Shown: positions 12,701-25,860 of the stretch, piece after piece
Position numbering within the stretch: position 1 is the stretch's first letter
How the letters are laid out: each line of letters opens with the position of its first letter
Source: Monomorium pharaonis
Taxonomy: Eukaryota; Arthropoda; Insecta; Hymenoptera; Formicidae
Length of the DNA: 64,000 nt
Reading direction: 5' to 3'
NCBI RefSeq assembly: GCF_013373865.1
Contig: NC_050470.1
Coordinates: 3,022,373 to 3,086,372, forward strand
Made by a program: the position numbers and the translations under genes
The notes under the pieces: model-generated
Databases searched by the model: none
What the model saw: only the letters and a program-made list of their open reading frames with translations
Told to the model about the DNA's origin: nothing

Positions 12701-14891
12701 GAAAAGAGGAAGCGGAAGAGATAGTACGAAATATATTAGTTTATTTTAACACTTAAACAGATACCTCAGAACATTTGTGTCCTGCGCATTTCTTCTCTTC
12801 TTGAAATATCTTGCCGGTTATAATTTGTCGTAACATTCATATATACATTTTTTTAAGCAACAATAATAATATAACAAACGTCTCGTGTGTTCACGAAAGA
12901 AAGATTTCGAAGCGAGATTTTGTTACTTCCAAAAATTTCAATTAGATGATCGTCCCTCAAAGATTCACAAGTTCCAAAGAAATCCGTGAGTCTTCGCAAG
13001 CGTCATGTGTTTCGCGGTTTAGAACCTCGGATCTACAGATGCGACGTGTCGGTTTTCTTAGCACGTGCTCAAGCCTCGAAGAGTAACGCCTGCTCTTTTA
13101 CCTGGCGACGCATCTGCCTGCGGTGGAGCTGTTGCAACCGGCTGCATTCCCATCCCTGACAGCGGAGGATACGGTGTGTGGTACTTTTGGTCGTTCATTC
13201 TTCTACTTCCGGCTTACCTTCCTGTGAACAAAGCCAAAACCGGTAGGGTCAACTGACGGACCTTCAATGGACCATGCAAGATTATTTTGAAAGTCGGAGG
13301 AAAAAAAAAGGAAAATTAAGTTCGAAGGCGAGCAAAAGGCGATCGTGTTATAATAAATATTATATGTATGTATAATTAAAAAATAAATAAAAATAGTAAA
13401 AATTCCATTTTTTATTCAGATGTTCAGCTCGAAGAATGTAAAGTAAAATTATGATTATTAATAACCATTAATAAAATAACAGATTTGTCAATCGGTACGC
13501 GTTTTAATTAATTTATAATAAGTAAGAGATAAATACTGTCTTTGATCTTGGAAATGTTGATAGCTTCCAAAAATTCGGAATTTATCTTTCTGTTCAGATT
13601 TTTAGACTTTGTTCAATTACTTTTATTTATTTCTTGTAAACATTAAAAAATTAATTTTTTGCGCTAATAGACAAAAAGAAAGAATGCGTTTTTACGTCTC
13701 TCCTACCGACGGAGAAAATCCGAGGAGGAGGATTAGTTCTGGAACGAGTCGACCGATGACAGAAGCTGACTCGCTCGCGTGCTATGATACCACCTCGCGC
13801 GTACATATGATACTGTTTATGTTGAAATTGTTGGGTCATCGTCCCCGCGTATCGCCACTCGCGGTATTCGCCTGGTAAAGGTCATTGTAACGCGTGTACG
13901 CGTATGTAATTCATGTGCACATGTGCGCAATTTATTTGTGAGAAGAAACAAGAAGACCCGGCGTCGCTCGATAATCACTTTCTCTCTGTCTTCATTGATA
14001 ACTATCCTTTGTTCCTTGCGATCTGGTCCGCCTAAATCGATAGCGGTACAGCTATCGAGTACGACCCCGAACGACATCTGGAAATTTCCTTGATTTCCAC
14101 TGGAAACGCCAATAAGTTTCCTTATCGCGAATGCGAGGCCTTCTTAATTAAAGGGAAACTCTTTCGATCCTTCTTTCTTCTCGATTGGAATTTTTGTTAC
14201 GCATGACTCAGAGGAATCATTGACACGAGAAGTTTTCAGAACCATCTCGCGTAACTATACTTTTTCTTTGTTTCAATTATGTTATGAAACTTGAGGTTTA
14301 GAATAAGTCATTGCAATGCCTGTAGATTTATTTTAGATTTGTGTTTAATGTCTATTTCTCTAATTTAATTGTAGAAGGCATGAATTGCATTTTTTTGTAA
14401 GTAATAAAATTTTTTTAATGCGCAAGATGTTAAAAACAAAGAATTTAAAGACGAGAACATTTGGAAATTGAAATCTGTACATTAAAATTTACTTAATTAT
14501 ACTATCCTCGTGTTCATAGATTTTCAATAATTTTGAGTTAATTATAAGTTCTTATTTAAATATAAAATCGTTAGATTGTGTTACAAAAGAGTAAGTCAAT
14601 CTAACAAAAGCATTGCTGCGTATTTCACGATGGCTACATTATCAAATTATCGTTTTAAGACACTTAAAAACAAACTCAACGGTCACTATCAGCACCTTGC
14701 CACGTAGTAGCTGATTACGGAATTATGAGGAATTCATTCTTTAATATCAATTGTTCATCACCTATCTTGAAATATTCATTTCAAATCCACATAAGTACAC
14801 TGAAATAAAAGTTTGTGTAAATTTCGTTAAAATTATTACAATGAAGCTACATAGAGAGTATATGCTGTAGATTTTCCATCTATATCAACAG

Positions 14892-14933
<42 letters not shown>

Positions 14934-17900
14934 TATTTAATAATTATCTTTGTCTTTCAAATACGCTAAAATAAAAATTTGTGAATAAATGAAATGGAAT
15001 GTTTCGCGGGTGAGAAATACAATACAATTCTATAAATATCTCTATAAGTATCCTTCTTTCTCTTTTTTTATTTCAAACGCTATTTTTGCGCCGGAATTGT
15101 AACGGAATTCCATTGCATCTCGCGAATCGCTGGAGCAAAACGAAATCGCCGGTCGCCTACGTCACTAAACGTGCCCCATATGAACATTATATATCGGATC
15201 GTACTACTTTTTAACAGCCTTGAATGAAGGTTTTATGAAGCCCAATTGACAGTTTCCTCATACGTTCGTTTTGGCCTCAATTTTTTATCGCTACAATTTT
15301 TACAAGGTGTCACGCGCCCGCATTCGGTGCTCGCATAACGGGCCCCAAATCGATATCTGATATGACTTCCGGGGAATCGTTCAAGTGTGAACAATTATTC
15401 AAAGAATTCTTCTAGTCAAAGATACTCCAAATCTGAAGTGCGAGATCCGAAGCACATTTTTAAATTCTAAATTCTCTGGTTCGTAAAATCCGAATTGCAA
15501 ATCTTTTTATAAATCTTAGCTTTCAAATTTTGAAAATTCAATCTTTTTCTACACTATAAATTCTACAAGATTTAATTTTTGAAAACTTAAGTAAATAAAA
15601 TGTGATATCGTGTAATCTATACAAATACACAAATAAAAAAAAATAAGAGAGAGAGATAAATTCTATATCTATGAATTTTTAAGCACAAAGCGATATTTTC
15701 TATATTTAACTTCCAAATGAAATGCAAATATCAAAGTAAATGTATTTCCTGCACCCTATTAACTTTTTAAAGCTTCGCTAATTCGATTGGAACTGGATAT
15801 ATTGAATCTCATATGAATAAAATCACATAGAAAAAAAAGGAATAAAGTATAAAAATATTCTTCGGTAGCTAATTTTGTACGATTCATAAATGTCGAAATA
15901 ACCAATGATTTCATTGAATTAAACGATTTTTATGTACATATAATTCCAATTGTAATTAGTCTACATTATCTTTTTTTTTTATGTAGTTCAAATCTTGAAA
16001 ATGATTTAACATTAATAACAAATAAATCTAAAATTGTGCACAATTTCTCCGCGTAAGTCTGATACTAGGATAACAATGCTCACAGACAATGCTCTGCATT
16101 TTATTCGCCATAAAGCGTCATTTGAACAAACGTTTTTATCTTCATACTGACGCGTGAGATATGTGTCCCTCTGGTACTACGCAACGTCGCGCGTCGTCGC
16201 GTCGGCCGAGATTACAAGTCGAATATCGAAAAACCACCGCGCGATTCGAGCGCAGAGATTCATGACTCATGCCCTTTTCGAAACGTACCATCCGGCCTCG
16301 CATCGCACGCTGATCGGAGCCCCTCTTGAAAGCCACCTTCAACTTTTCCGAGACGTTTCCATCGATCGGCATTTGAATGTGACCCCGTAAACTATTACCT
16401 CACCTACACGCGTTGTCAATGAATGAACACCTCGATAATGTCCTCCGTGCGTATCTGTAATTGGAATCCGCGAGAAAGAGAGACGGAGCGAGAGAGAGAG
16501 AGACAGAGATACGAATTGCAATTGTAGGCCGGAAATAGGAATTCGCTGAATATGCGATCGAGCTATGAAATATGTATGAAAATGTGAAAAAAAGCCTCGT
16601 CGCAGCCGAACGCATGTTAAAAATGTTTCTCACTTTGATTTATTTTTAAATTATCTCTTTATTAAATGTAGATTTTTTGAAAATTTCTCACGTATTCAAT
16701 TGCGTTTTACAAACGATTATGTAATCCTAAATTTCTGCGATTGCAGAGGGATTTTGGCTCCAAGAAAACAAACAAAAACGAAATAATATAACCAACAGTT
16801 TGGTAACACTACACTGAGAAAGAAACTAAATATTAGCAAGCAGATGTTATGTTTTCATCTGATGTTTTCTTCTGTAAAATATAAATGTATCTCATTTTTC
16901 TTATTAATTAGTTTATTTGCTAGGGATAACATTTTATTTTGCACTTAAAGATTTATTTCAGTGAAATAAACTTATATCTCACAAATACAAATTTTTTAAG
17001 GTTTTTTTTTCCTCAGTACAAATGTTTAGAAAAGTAAAATTAAATTTTGATTATATTAGTGGAACATTTAATTGAACGTTATTTCAACTCAATATAGCTA
17101 TAACTTTTTTTCCGTGTACCTAGATCTCTAGACGAGATTTCTGGCTACGTTTTGGAACTTCCGAAAGGTTTCGATGTCAATTTCGGGTAGAAAAACCCCG
17201 AAGCGAGTGAAGCAGCCGCCTCGACCACCGGCGCATAGTGGTCGGGCAAAGTGTGTGATGCATTGCTAAGTTATGTACACTTTCATCGGCGGTGATGTCA
17301 TTCCGCTTCTCGCGCGTGTGTGCGCGTTTATGTACGTGTGAGGAGAGACTGCGTCTCGCATACCGCAAGGTCGTACGGGGACCGGACCAGGGCCGGCATT
17401 ATTCGCCGCCCCGAGCAACCAAATTTCTCTTTTCCCGCTTCGCTCCCCTCCACCCCCTCCTCATCCCATTGATCCCATTGAACAAATCTACCACCTCGTG
17501 AGCGTTCGCTCACTCGTAGAATTTTACGCGTGTCCCTCTTCTTTTTACCATTTCGGGACGTTAGAATGAGTCACTTGTATTTGGTCGTCGGGTTCACAAA
17601 CGGAGAAAGAGAAGAGTCTTTTAGGAATCTTTTGTTACGTACATGTACAGGGAAGATTTATGGGACGGAAGTGTATTTTATTTCGTCGCTCCGTTATCTT
17701 AATGTCACGATTATTCCGACTGACCCAACCCGATATTTCGAGAGGCACGAAAAAAAAAAAGGGAAGCTATAACGGTTACGAGAATGTCACACCTGTGTAA
17801 AGGTGCAGTCGCAGTCACACGTACTCCGGCTTTGCCGCTGCGAACTGCGAAGTAGCGAGATTGCATTGTCCACTCACACACACAAACACACACACACACA

Positions 17901-18630
17901 CACGCATACATACACGCGCGCGCGTTTATGAAACCAAAGAGCTATACGATAGCCGCGCGGTAGCAACGTGCACTTCCGGCTTCCAGGTAAAAGAAGCGAG
18001 CGGGATATTCTCGATACTCTCGAACGCCTCTCTTCAACGTGATCTATAATTATCAACGGCATATATTTACCGATGTATTCCATGTGTGTGCCTTGCCTGC
18101 GGACACATATTGCGGAATCAAAGCTCGCGGACTGATCGACAGCGGCACAGTTTTCCCAGTGTAACAACGTATGCTGACATCACACCAATCGAGGCACAAT
18201 TTTATGAATTCAGATCTCGTTTATAGAGAATGACAGCTCTCGGATTTTTAAAAATAGTCTGTAGATTCGTTCTACAATAACAAGCTTTCGTTTAATTAAT
18301 CGAAGAGTCTCTTTGAGCCAATATCATCCATTAAAAGTACAATTGAAACGTCATTTAGAATGTAATTCAATCATTTATTAAAATTGCAATCGTATTGTAA
18401 TTTAGAAAATTTAAAAAATTCAGACAATCAAAATTAATATCTAGACTCTAGATGAAACTGGGAAGGAGAGAGCGCCGGGTTTTACATACGTTATAAATAA
18501 AGCTTCTAATTTTGGATACGCGGGCGTAAACATTGCTAAACATTCGTCGCAACTTTGACAGGAAGCGATCGGATAGTGTCGAGGAGAATGCTTATCGCAG
18601 GGCTGACGGGAAGCGCCTGTGTGATGTCAG
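12701..18630. other. long non-coding stretch
   Basis: No gene was recognised. AT-rich DNA alternates with GC-richer islands at 12900-13260, 13680-14240, 15080-15400, 16130-16560 and 17100-18160. It includes a TA microsatellite (about 14896-14926), a GA tract (16485-16510) and a CA/CG dinucleotide tract (17875-17925). The islands may be regulatory or parts of untranslated exons; open frames within them lack domains and are short. Confidence 0.45.
17875..17925. repeat. CA then CG dinucleotide microsatellite
   Basis: A run of CA units with one AA interruption grades into CATACATACA and then CGCGCGCG. It is simple low-complexity sequence, and the valine/cysteine-rich open frames overlapping it are artefacts of the repeat. 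Confidence 0.9.
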
Positions 18631-19688
18631 TGTGAAGTTAGCACCGCATCTTCCAAAATTGTAAGTTTTATCAAGAGTACTATTTGCAGCCCGAAGAGTA
18701 CTAGAGTTCCTGATAAGGTATTAGCAAGAGTACCGTCGAAATACTTAGAGAAATTGCAATTTGAAAATATGAGTTGCTAACTTCCCGTGACACCGCAACA
18801 TGAAAAATATATTGTTTTAAAGATCCTATCTTAAAGTACTCAAAAAGTACTAGAGTTCCTGATACATTTTAATAATAGTACCAACTAATAAATACTGAAA
18901 AAAAAAACATTTTACAGCTAATCTTTCATAAAAGTGTACTCTTTTGTTTTTAGTTTCATAGCTTTGTGCCTTAATAACTTTTGAAAGTACTCGGTGGGGT
19001 GCCAAAAGTACTCCAGTCAAAACCCGGAAATTGTGAAAAAATTTCACCTTTTTAGGGGACTGACACTGACTGTATCTAAAAGTGGCCGTAACTACTTTGC
19101 GTCAAGTTTCACAGCTTTGTGTCTTGATAACTTTCGAAAGTACTCGCTGGGGTGCGCTGGGGTTAACTGGAATAATTTTAGCACCCCACCGAGTACTTTC
19201 AAAAGTTATTAAGGCACAAAGCTGTGAAACTAAAGACAAAAGAGTACACTTTTATAAAAGATGAGCTGTAATCTTTAAAATGTTTTTTTTTCTGTATTTA
19301 TTAGTTGGTACTATTATTAAAATGTATCAAGAACTCTAGTACTTTTCGAGTACTTTAAGATAGGATCATTCAAACAATTTTTTTTCATTTTGCAGTGCCA
19401 TCCCCAAATTTCAATAATTTTTTAAAAATATTTGGCGATTGGTACTATTGTTAAAATGCATCAGGACCTCTAGTACTTTTCGGGTACTTTAAGATAGAAT
19501 CTTTAAAACAATATATTTTTCATGCGGTGCCACGGGAAGTTAGCATCTCATATTTTCAAATTGCAATTTCTCTAAGTATTTCGACGGTACTTTTGCTAAT
19601 ACTTATCAGGAACTCTAGTACTCTTCGGCCTGCAAATAGTACTCTTGATAAAACTTACAATTTTGGAAGATGCAGTGCTAACTTCACA
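18631..19688. repeat. large foldback (inverted-repeat) element, ~1.06 kb
   Basis: The left arm (18631-19003) and right arm (19181-19688) are inverted copies of each other along nearly their whole length. TGTGAAGTTAGCAC at the left matches GTGCTAACTTCACA at the right, and CTCGGTGGGGTGC matches GCACCCCACCGAG at the inner ends. The right arm is longer because a ~120-130 bp segment is duplicated within it (two copies around 19300-19365 and 19440-19500, each containing CTCTAGTACTTTTCG). The spacer holds a third, direct copy of the inner-arm sequence (19105-19160). The arms carry many AGTACT-type motifs. No open frame and no clear target-site duplication were found. It could be a non-autonomous DNA transposon of foldback type; its transcript would form a long hairpin able to feed the siRNA pathway. 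Confidence 0.85.
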
Positions 19689-20054
19689 CAGGCCCGTATG
19701 ATTACAGGCGTGATTTTTGTATTTATACTCACGGCGGAAGAAGAAACGGCGTCGGCGAAAATCACGTGCCCCCCTCGGCGCTTCTAGCCAGCGGAACGAA
19801 CTAACGGGCAATCGGCAACGAAGCAACGGGAAAAGACGAGCCGCCTCGGTCTTGCGGCATCGAGCGCTCCCCCGACTGGCCAGCCGCTAATTTTTCCTCG
19901 ATCTATTTCAAGGTTGTCGATTTGTCCTTCTCGTGCGGCGACACGCCAATTTCCAGAGATGTCGCCAGTGCGATTCGAAACTGAATTTTGCATGCCACTT
20001 TACACAGAAGAAAGGAGAGAAAAACTTATTGTGAGTAGCTTTAAAAAAATATTT
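19689..20054. other. GC-rich spacer without a recognised gene
   Basis: Sequence between two foldback elements; 19720-19985 is CpG-rich. No domain-bearing frame is seen. Confidence 0.5.
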
Positions 20055-20380
20055 TAATCTGGAGCGCGAGAAAAAGTGATCTACTTTTGGAAATTTAAAA
20101 AAAAAACTGCTGCACGTATTCTACTTGTACGTATTTGGTATATATCTACAAATTTTCATATAGTTAAATGTTTAAAAAATAAACACTTTTTTTCAAGTCG
20201 GTTACGCGATTTCTCAAAAACTACTAAAGTTACGTAAAATATATAAAAACTTTAGCCGTATTAAAATTTGCAGATATTTATTAAATATGTGCAATGTGTA
20301 AAAGCATAGGAAAATATGTGCAGCACACTTTTTCTTAAAAAATTCCCAAAAATAGGCAAACTTTTTCACGCTCTAGATTA
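20055..20380. mobile_element. decayed palindromic MITE-like element
   Basis: The ends are inverted repeats: TAATCTGGAGCGCGAGAAA at the left, and TAATCTAGAGCGTGAAA as the reverse complement of the right end. Homology continues inward (CTGCTGCACGTATT against GTGCTGCACATATT, then TCTACAAATTTT against TCTGCAAATTTT). About 326 bp, no coding capacity, many substitutions between arms, so an old non-autonomous insertion. Superfamily not determined. Confidence 0.75.
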
Positions 20381-21547
20381 TTTTTCATGAATACACTAGG
20401 CAAATAAAGATAAAGAAAATACTCCATTAGAAGCTCTCTTGTTAATTAAAAGACTACAAATTAATTTAATCTCCCTCTCTCTCTCTCTGTTTCTCTTGAT
20501 AATGCGATTTACGATATCGCGCAACCGATGTGATCACGGAAATAGAGTTCGTCAGCGTGCATTCGTCATCGGGAGTAATTCGTAATGCGTGCGAGATGAA
20601 TCAGCCGGTCGGTGGCGATTATGATAACGGTATATGTAAAACGAGAAGAAAGTGATCTAGCGCGTTGCCCGCGATTAGGCTAAAAATACATTCGTCTATG
20701 CCTAAACCTATCGAAGTGGAACACCCGATATGGAAACTTACATACCTTCCAGTTCTGTTTTATAGCGCATTACGCATAATGCATTCGTTTGTACTCGTGT
20801 TATATTTGGGTTACATCTTATACTATAATTATTCTATGAAGTATGTATGTGTCTCAAAATATTTGTACAAGACATAACGTGATAATTTTTTAAATATTAT
20901 TTTAAATAGAAATGATTTTGTAACATGTACATACATGTTACAAATAATTACCTATAGATATTGAAGAGAGAATTAAGATTATATAGAGAGAAAATTTGTA
21001 AAGAAAAGTTTAAAGAGACAAGAGAGATTAAAATTAAGATATTAGACTGAGTAGATAAGATAAAAAGATGGATAGATAAATAAGTGTAGAAATTATAAAT
21101 CAGGTCCCCTTCTTGGCTATTGTAATGCTGAAGAGAATAAAGATTATTATTATATTATAAATAATTATTTTGATAGAAGTTCAAAACTGTTTTATAAAAG
21201 CTACAACGATGACTTTTCCATTTTTATAAACTCTTCTATTATAGATTGCCGAGTAATGTAAAAGAATCGCACTGAATTTATAATAAATTTTACCGGTTCT
21301 GCAAAAACCTATCGCTCATTTGCAATGCACTCCGAGTCGCAAGGCACAAATTAAGTGATTAAAGAGCTCATTGTTGCACGCTGCGTGTTCGCGGCGTACA
21401 TCGCTTACGGCTCTTTAAGCATTTATAAAATACAGTTCTAAATAACGTATTCCAATTTACATGAGCTTTACAAGAAGAGTATGGACGTCCTGTGTATATT
21501 TCGCTTTTCTTCAATCTATTAATTTTAATATATATACTCATTTAATA
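20381..21547. other. non-coding DNA with a possible LINE 3' tail
   Basis: A GC-richer island (20490-20780) without recognised coding is followed by an A/G-rich tract (20950-21110). Near 21105-21165 a stretch ending GAATAAAGATTATTATTATT resembles the 3' end of an insect non-LTR retrotransposon with an ATT-type tail. No reverse transcriptase frame adjoins it, so any such element is severely 5'-truncated. Confidence 0.35.
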
Positions 21548-22000
21548 TTATGTATGAGTGGTATACCACCAGGAGATTTCATACCCAGGTCCTCCAAGGG
21601 GGAGGGAGGATGTCCCTCTCAACCGCGAAAGGAGGATCTTCCCGTGGGGGTTTGGAGCTCCGGAAATTTTTGCGGAAAGTTTTGTTCCGGAAACGTGCTT
21701 CTGATACTTGTTCAACCATTCGTTGTATGTCTCCTCAGTCATCAAGCTCATCACAATTTGCGCGTACAACTCTTTCGGAATGTTGTTCCGAATGAACTTT
21801 AGCATCTCCCGCATCGGACACAAACATCGGGCCCTCCATCACCCAAATTTCCATTAGCATTCGTTTCATTTCCCGCCCCTCGCGGATACAACGCATCTCA
21901 ACTTTTCCTTGCTATGTAACCAGATATGGTTACATAGCGATAAACACCCTTAGATTTCGCGTCGCTAAAAGCGATGCGTTCCATATCTCCGCCATTAGCT
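21548..22000 (-). pseudogene. damaged copy 1 of an unrecognised protein-coding repeat
   Basis: The minus strand encodes a conserved segment containing EMLKFIRNNIPKELYAQ and TEETYNEWLNKYQKH (21823-21700). A second copy about 1.3 kb away in the opposite orientation (22935-23390) encodes nearly the same peptide. Here a frameshift sits just before the shared segment, and the reading frame diverges after the KYQKH motif. A segment at 21920-21995 (GATATGG...AAACACCC...GCGTTCCATATC) is also shared with the other copy, but in opposite orientation relative to the coding part. Recurrence suggests a mobile or viral-derived sequence. The protein family was not recognised. Confidence 0.55.
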
Positions 22001-22934
22001 CGATCAACGTGAGATGACGAGATCCATCTCGTCTCCCTGAGAACTCGTCTCGACTCCCATATCTTTACACCCTTATAACTGTCGACCAAATATTTACAAA
22101 CACAGAAAAAAATGAATCCTTACTGCAAGTAAATTTATTCTTGAATGCTATATATTTTGATATAAGCATGAAATGCTATTATCAACTAGAATTCATTTAC
22201 ATCAATAATAAATAGGTTTATGTAAAGTATATTTTATTCTTAAGATGGTATTCTTTTTTCTAAAATCGTATATGATTAAAACAAACTTATAGATACATAA
22301 TTCAAAAGCTACTTATTCTTGCACTTTCTTATAAATAAAAGGGATTCGCCAAGAGCGCGGAAGGAAGATTTCGCCATTTATATATAAAATTGGCTAAAAT
22401 ATGTCAGTCTATAAAAAGGACCGAGAAAAATGAAAAGGATAGAATTGTGAAAACTTTTATTTCAAAAAAATAATGTTTAAATTAAATTAAATTTATTTTG
22501 AATAAAGTTGGCAAAAAGATTTATTGAGAGAAAAATTACAATTAATAAGAGTATATTTAGTATTAAACTAATGCGATTTTATTCTTTAATTAAAGTAAAT
22601 TTTGTTTTCAATAAAAAATTTGTTTAATTTTGATTAAGAATAATTTATTTTTAATTGAAGAATATTTATTCTTGACGCTATTTTAAGTATAAAATTCTTA
22701 AATCAAGGCATTTGGTATTTTTTTAAGAATACATTTTCTTGTGTGCATCAAATGATTCACTGCAAATTAAAGAATTGATTACATACCTGCAATATCCTCA
22801 ACAATTAACACCACGTCAAGACCACACGTTTTCATTAACGGCTGCGGCGCTCGATCGTCGCGACTTTATATACCCTTTCTCCTATATAATTAAACGGAAA
22901 ACCCGAATCCGGGATACCGAGGTGCAATATCGCA
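22001..22934. other. AT-rich spacer between the two coding-repeat copies
   Basis: No gene is seen. The part at 22100-22740 is very AT-rich with many AAGAATA/TTATTCTT-type words. The part at 22750-22930 is GC-richer and leads into copy 2. Confidence 0.5.
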
Positions 22935-23390
22935 ACCGGAAACGCAACCAGATATGGTCGCAATAAACACCCTTTGATTTCGCGTCACTGAAAGCGACGC
23001 GTTCCATATCGGCGGAAGATGAAACAAATGCTAATGGAAATTTATAAAATATGGGTGATGGAGGGCCCTGTTTGTCCGATGCGGGAGATGCTAAAGTTCA
23101 TTCGGAGCAACATTCCGAAAGAGTTGTACGCGCAAGTTGTGATGAACTTGATGACTGAGAGGACATACAACGAATGATTGAACAAGTATCAGAAGCACAT
23201 TGGAAACACGAGGATGAAGTTTGCGATACAAACGGACTCAAAGATAATGGAGAAGGGAGGAAAGTGCGAAGATAAATAAAAGAAAAGAAAGAAGGGACTC
23301 GCGATGTTCAAGCCGGTAGCGGAGCAGAATTTTCGAGGATTTCGAAGAATGTTATAAAAAGTTTGACGAAGAAAAGAATAATAAATAAAT
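22935..23390 (+). pseudogene. damaged copy 2 of the same coding repeat
   Basis: The plus strand reads from an ATG near 23019 through WVMEGPVCPMREMLKFIRS and ELYAQVVMNLMTERTYNE. It is interrupted by a TGA where copy 1 has TGG (tryptophan), continues in frame through LNKYQKH to a TAA near 23276. The shared upstream block (22935-23012) carries the same GATATGG/AAACACCC/GCGTTCCATATC words as copy 1. The in-frame stop marks it as non-functional. Identity unknown. Confidence 0.55.
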
Positions 23391-24689
23391 CAAATTATTG
23401 TTTTAGTTTAATATTCTGAATTACAGTGTCAAATGTATTATGATTCAGAATATAGTTTGAATAAATTCGATGCATACGATAAACTTGTGAGATTTGCGGA
23501 TATGTAAGCTGAAATATTTGAAATAAGTATATACTTAATCCTTACAATACTCACTGGAGTTCACAGTACTCCAACAAATGTCTGTTTTCTATATATCGTT
23601 TATAAAAATAATCTGAGGCATACGGCCTTTTTTGTAAATAAACTTTATGTTTCAAATGCATCCTAGTGCAAACATATTTCAAAAGGTTTAAAGTTTTAAA
23701 AAATTAATCGATGGCACTATGGCATGTGCACACTAAAAACCGTTAATGGAGTCTCCCTAGATTCCAATATGCATGAGTCAATAGAAAAAAATAAGTGTGT
23801 TGTAAGGGCTAATTCAACCACATTTTTTGCTGTACACAGAAGTTTATATTAAATAAATATTATTTCAAGTGAAATAAATTGCAAGGAAAATATTCTTTCT
23901 AGATGTAATCGTTACTTAAAAAATAAAAAAAAAGGGAGTAATCTTATCATCTTATCACGAAAATACCTTTTTATGTGTACCTTTTTCATATTTTTGTTAC
24001 GAAAGTAATTCAATACTTGCTTCGACCGTCTTTAACAAAAAACTCTCGCTCGCCACTCGCACATCGTCAACGAGAGCGTCTTCAAGAGTGTTCAATTTGT
24101 TTTTAGAGTCAAGTGTACCGTTTGCGTGGCATAACCTCGGTGAATTTACGACGTCGCGAGTAACCATGCGTATACATGTGTGTAGCGACACCGGGCGTAC
24201 ATACGTATATATGTACATACACATGTTAGTAGTACTCTACACACTCTATACAACAAGATGCAACTCACTCCTCCTTCTCCTTCTCCACAGCTGCTCCACA
24301 GCAAGGTCGCGGATAGCGTTTGTCTCCGACAGATATGAGAGAGTGACACTCGCATCCGGTGGACGAAGGGTGGCCCCTCGGCCGATCGTCGTTTCTCTCT
24401 CTCGCTGCTCCCCTCTTCCACCCCGAGAATTCCGAGTCGGTTTCTTCTGCACTCTTTTTGCGATCCAAAATTACGATCCTCAAGATATTATTACGCGGAG
24501 ATGAGGGAAAGCGCACGCAAAATCGCGGCTAAAACGAACACACTTCAATGGCGTCTGTTTGTTTATCCTTCTATTTCATGCCGATCTGAACGCGCTCCGA
24601 ATAAAAACAAAGAAAGAAAAGCCACGAGTGCAGAAGGTATAGGTCGAGAGGAGCAGATGTCACGATCCGATCGCCATGCGCAGCCATGC
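23391..24689. other. non-coding DNA
   Basis: AT-rich to about 24000, then increasingly GC- and CpG-rich, with a lysine/arginine/serine-rich set of overlapping open frames on both strands and no recognisable domain. Nothing else is supported. Confidence 0.5.
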
Positions 24690-25860
24690 GGGCGGCACGC
24701 GATTGGCCCGGGTTCGTCGGAGCGGCCAATCGGCTCGCGAGCCATTGAAAACGCATCCTGAAGTTGCCGCGGCTTTTCGCGGCATTGCGCGCGCGACCTA
24801 CGTAGCGAGCCGCGCATAACTTCGCTCCGTGTCACGACTGTTTACCGTCATTATGCGGAGCGAGAGACCTTTTCTTTTTTTGCTCGGGATAATTTGAAAT
24901 CGACCTGGAAGGTAATTACGGTCCGGCCGCCAATTTAACTCGTCACTCGCATGTCGGTGCTGATGCGTTCGACAGGCATTGCGAAATTAGAGTCGGATCA
25001 CGCGACTTTTCGCGATATTCTTGCGTTGCTGCGGAAGTGATCAATTAGGGTGACTTCGACCAAAGAGTTCGATCGGCTTCTAATCGACGATTAACTTGTC
25101 AGGTAGCCCGGTAATTTCATTATAACGTGTACAGAATTATACATTTTTTTGTCTGACGCACGAGAAGGATTAGATTATTATATAGAAAAGACGGAGTTAT
25201 GCCCACTCTAATATTCATTGCATTTTACTCTCGGTTCAACTTGCTTATCTTTCTTTTTGCTTCCAAGAATTAGACCAAGATAAAAAGTTGCTCTACATTG
25301 ATAGAAATGGATATTATACGTATTATACAGCTGGAAATTTTGCTGCGAATAATCGTCGAGCAAAAGTTGAATTAATCATAGACTAAGTTAGTCGGAGCAT
25401 GGTATGAGTCATTCTTATATATGTTCATTTCTATCAATGTTTAACTTTCTTTTTTATCTCTTCTTAGTTTCTAAGAATTAGAAGAAAAAAAATATAGACA
25501 TAAAATTAATAGGAGATAAAAGTTAATCTACATCGGTAGACTGTCGACAAGGTCGTACCAGAAGATCCGACCTTAATTCGCGAAACGGAAAAAATCAAAG
25601 TGGCCCCTCTCAATTTTGACTCCGGCATTACGTATTCGCCCGTGTATTCACTCTCTCGACTTTCTACACTCGGCGCGAGAGGTTCGCAAGCACCACGGGG
25701 GTTTTCCGCACACATCATCGTCACGTCCGAGGCGCGGCCTACGACATCTAGACTATCTAGAGTACGCGCACAGTCGATGATCTGCGCGACGACGTGACGT
25801 TCGTTCGAAGAAAAGCGGTCCGACGGCGACGATAAGATGGCGGCGCCGCGCACGTCAGAT
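24690..25860 (+). promoter_or_regulatory. CpG-rich promoter region, probably of Rap2
   Basis: Highly CpG-rich sequence contains two facing CCAAT-type motifs (ATTGG at 24702-24706 and CCAAT at 24726-24730), the latter flanked by GCGGCCAATCGGC. Nearer the gene, a CRE-like GTGACGT lies at about 25794-25800 and a YY1/Pho-like AAGATGGCGGCG at about 25834-25845. No coding domain is present. These features fit a housekeeping-type promoter upstream of the Rap2 start at 26678. The exact start site is unknown. Confidence 0.4.

Noticed and set aside
17875..17925. Regular repeats considered as a CRISPR array
   Set aside because: A plain dinucleotide microsatellite with no spacers, in a eukaryotic genome; no CRISPR-like structure anywhere in the window.
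18631..19688. Foldback considered as a microRNA precursor
   Set aside because: Arms of several hundred bp are far longer than a pre-miRNA; a hairpin-RNA or transposon origin fits better.
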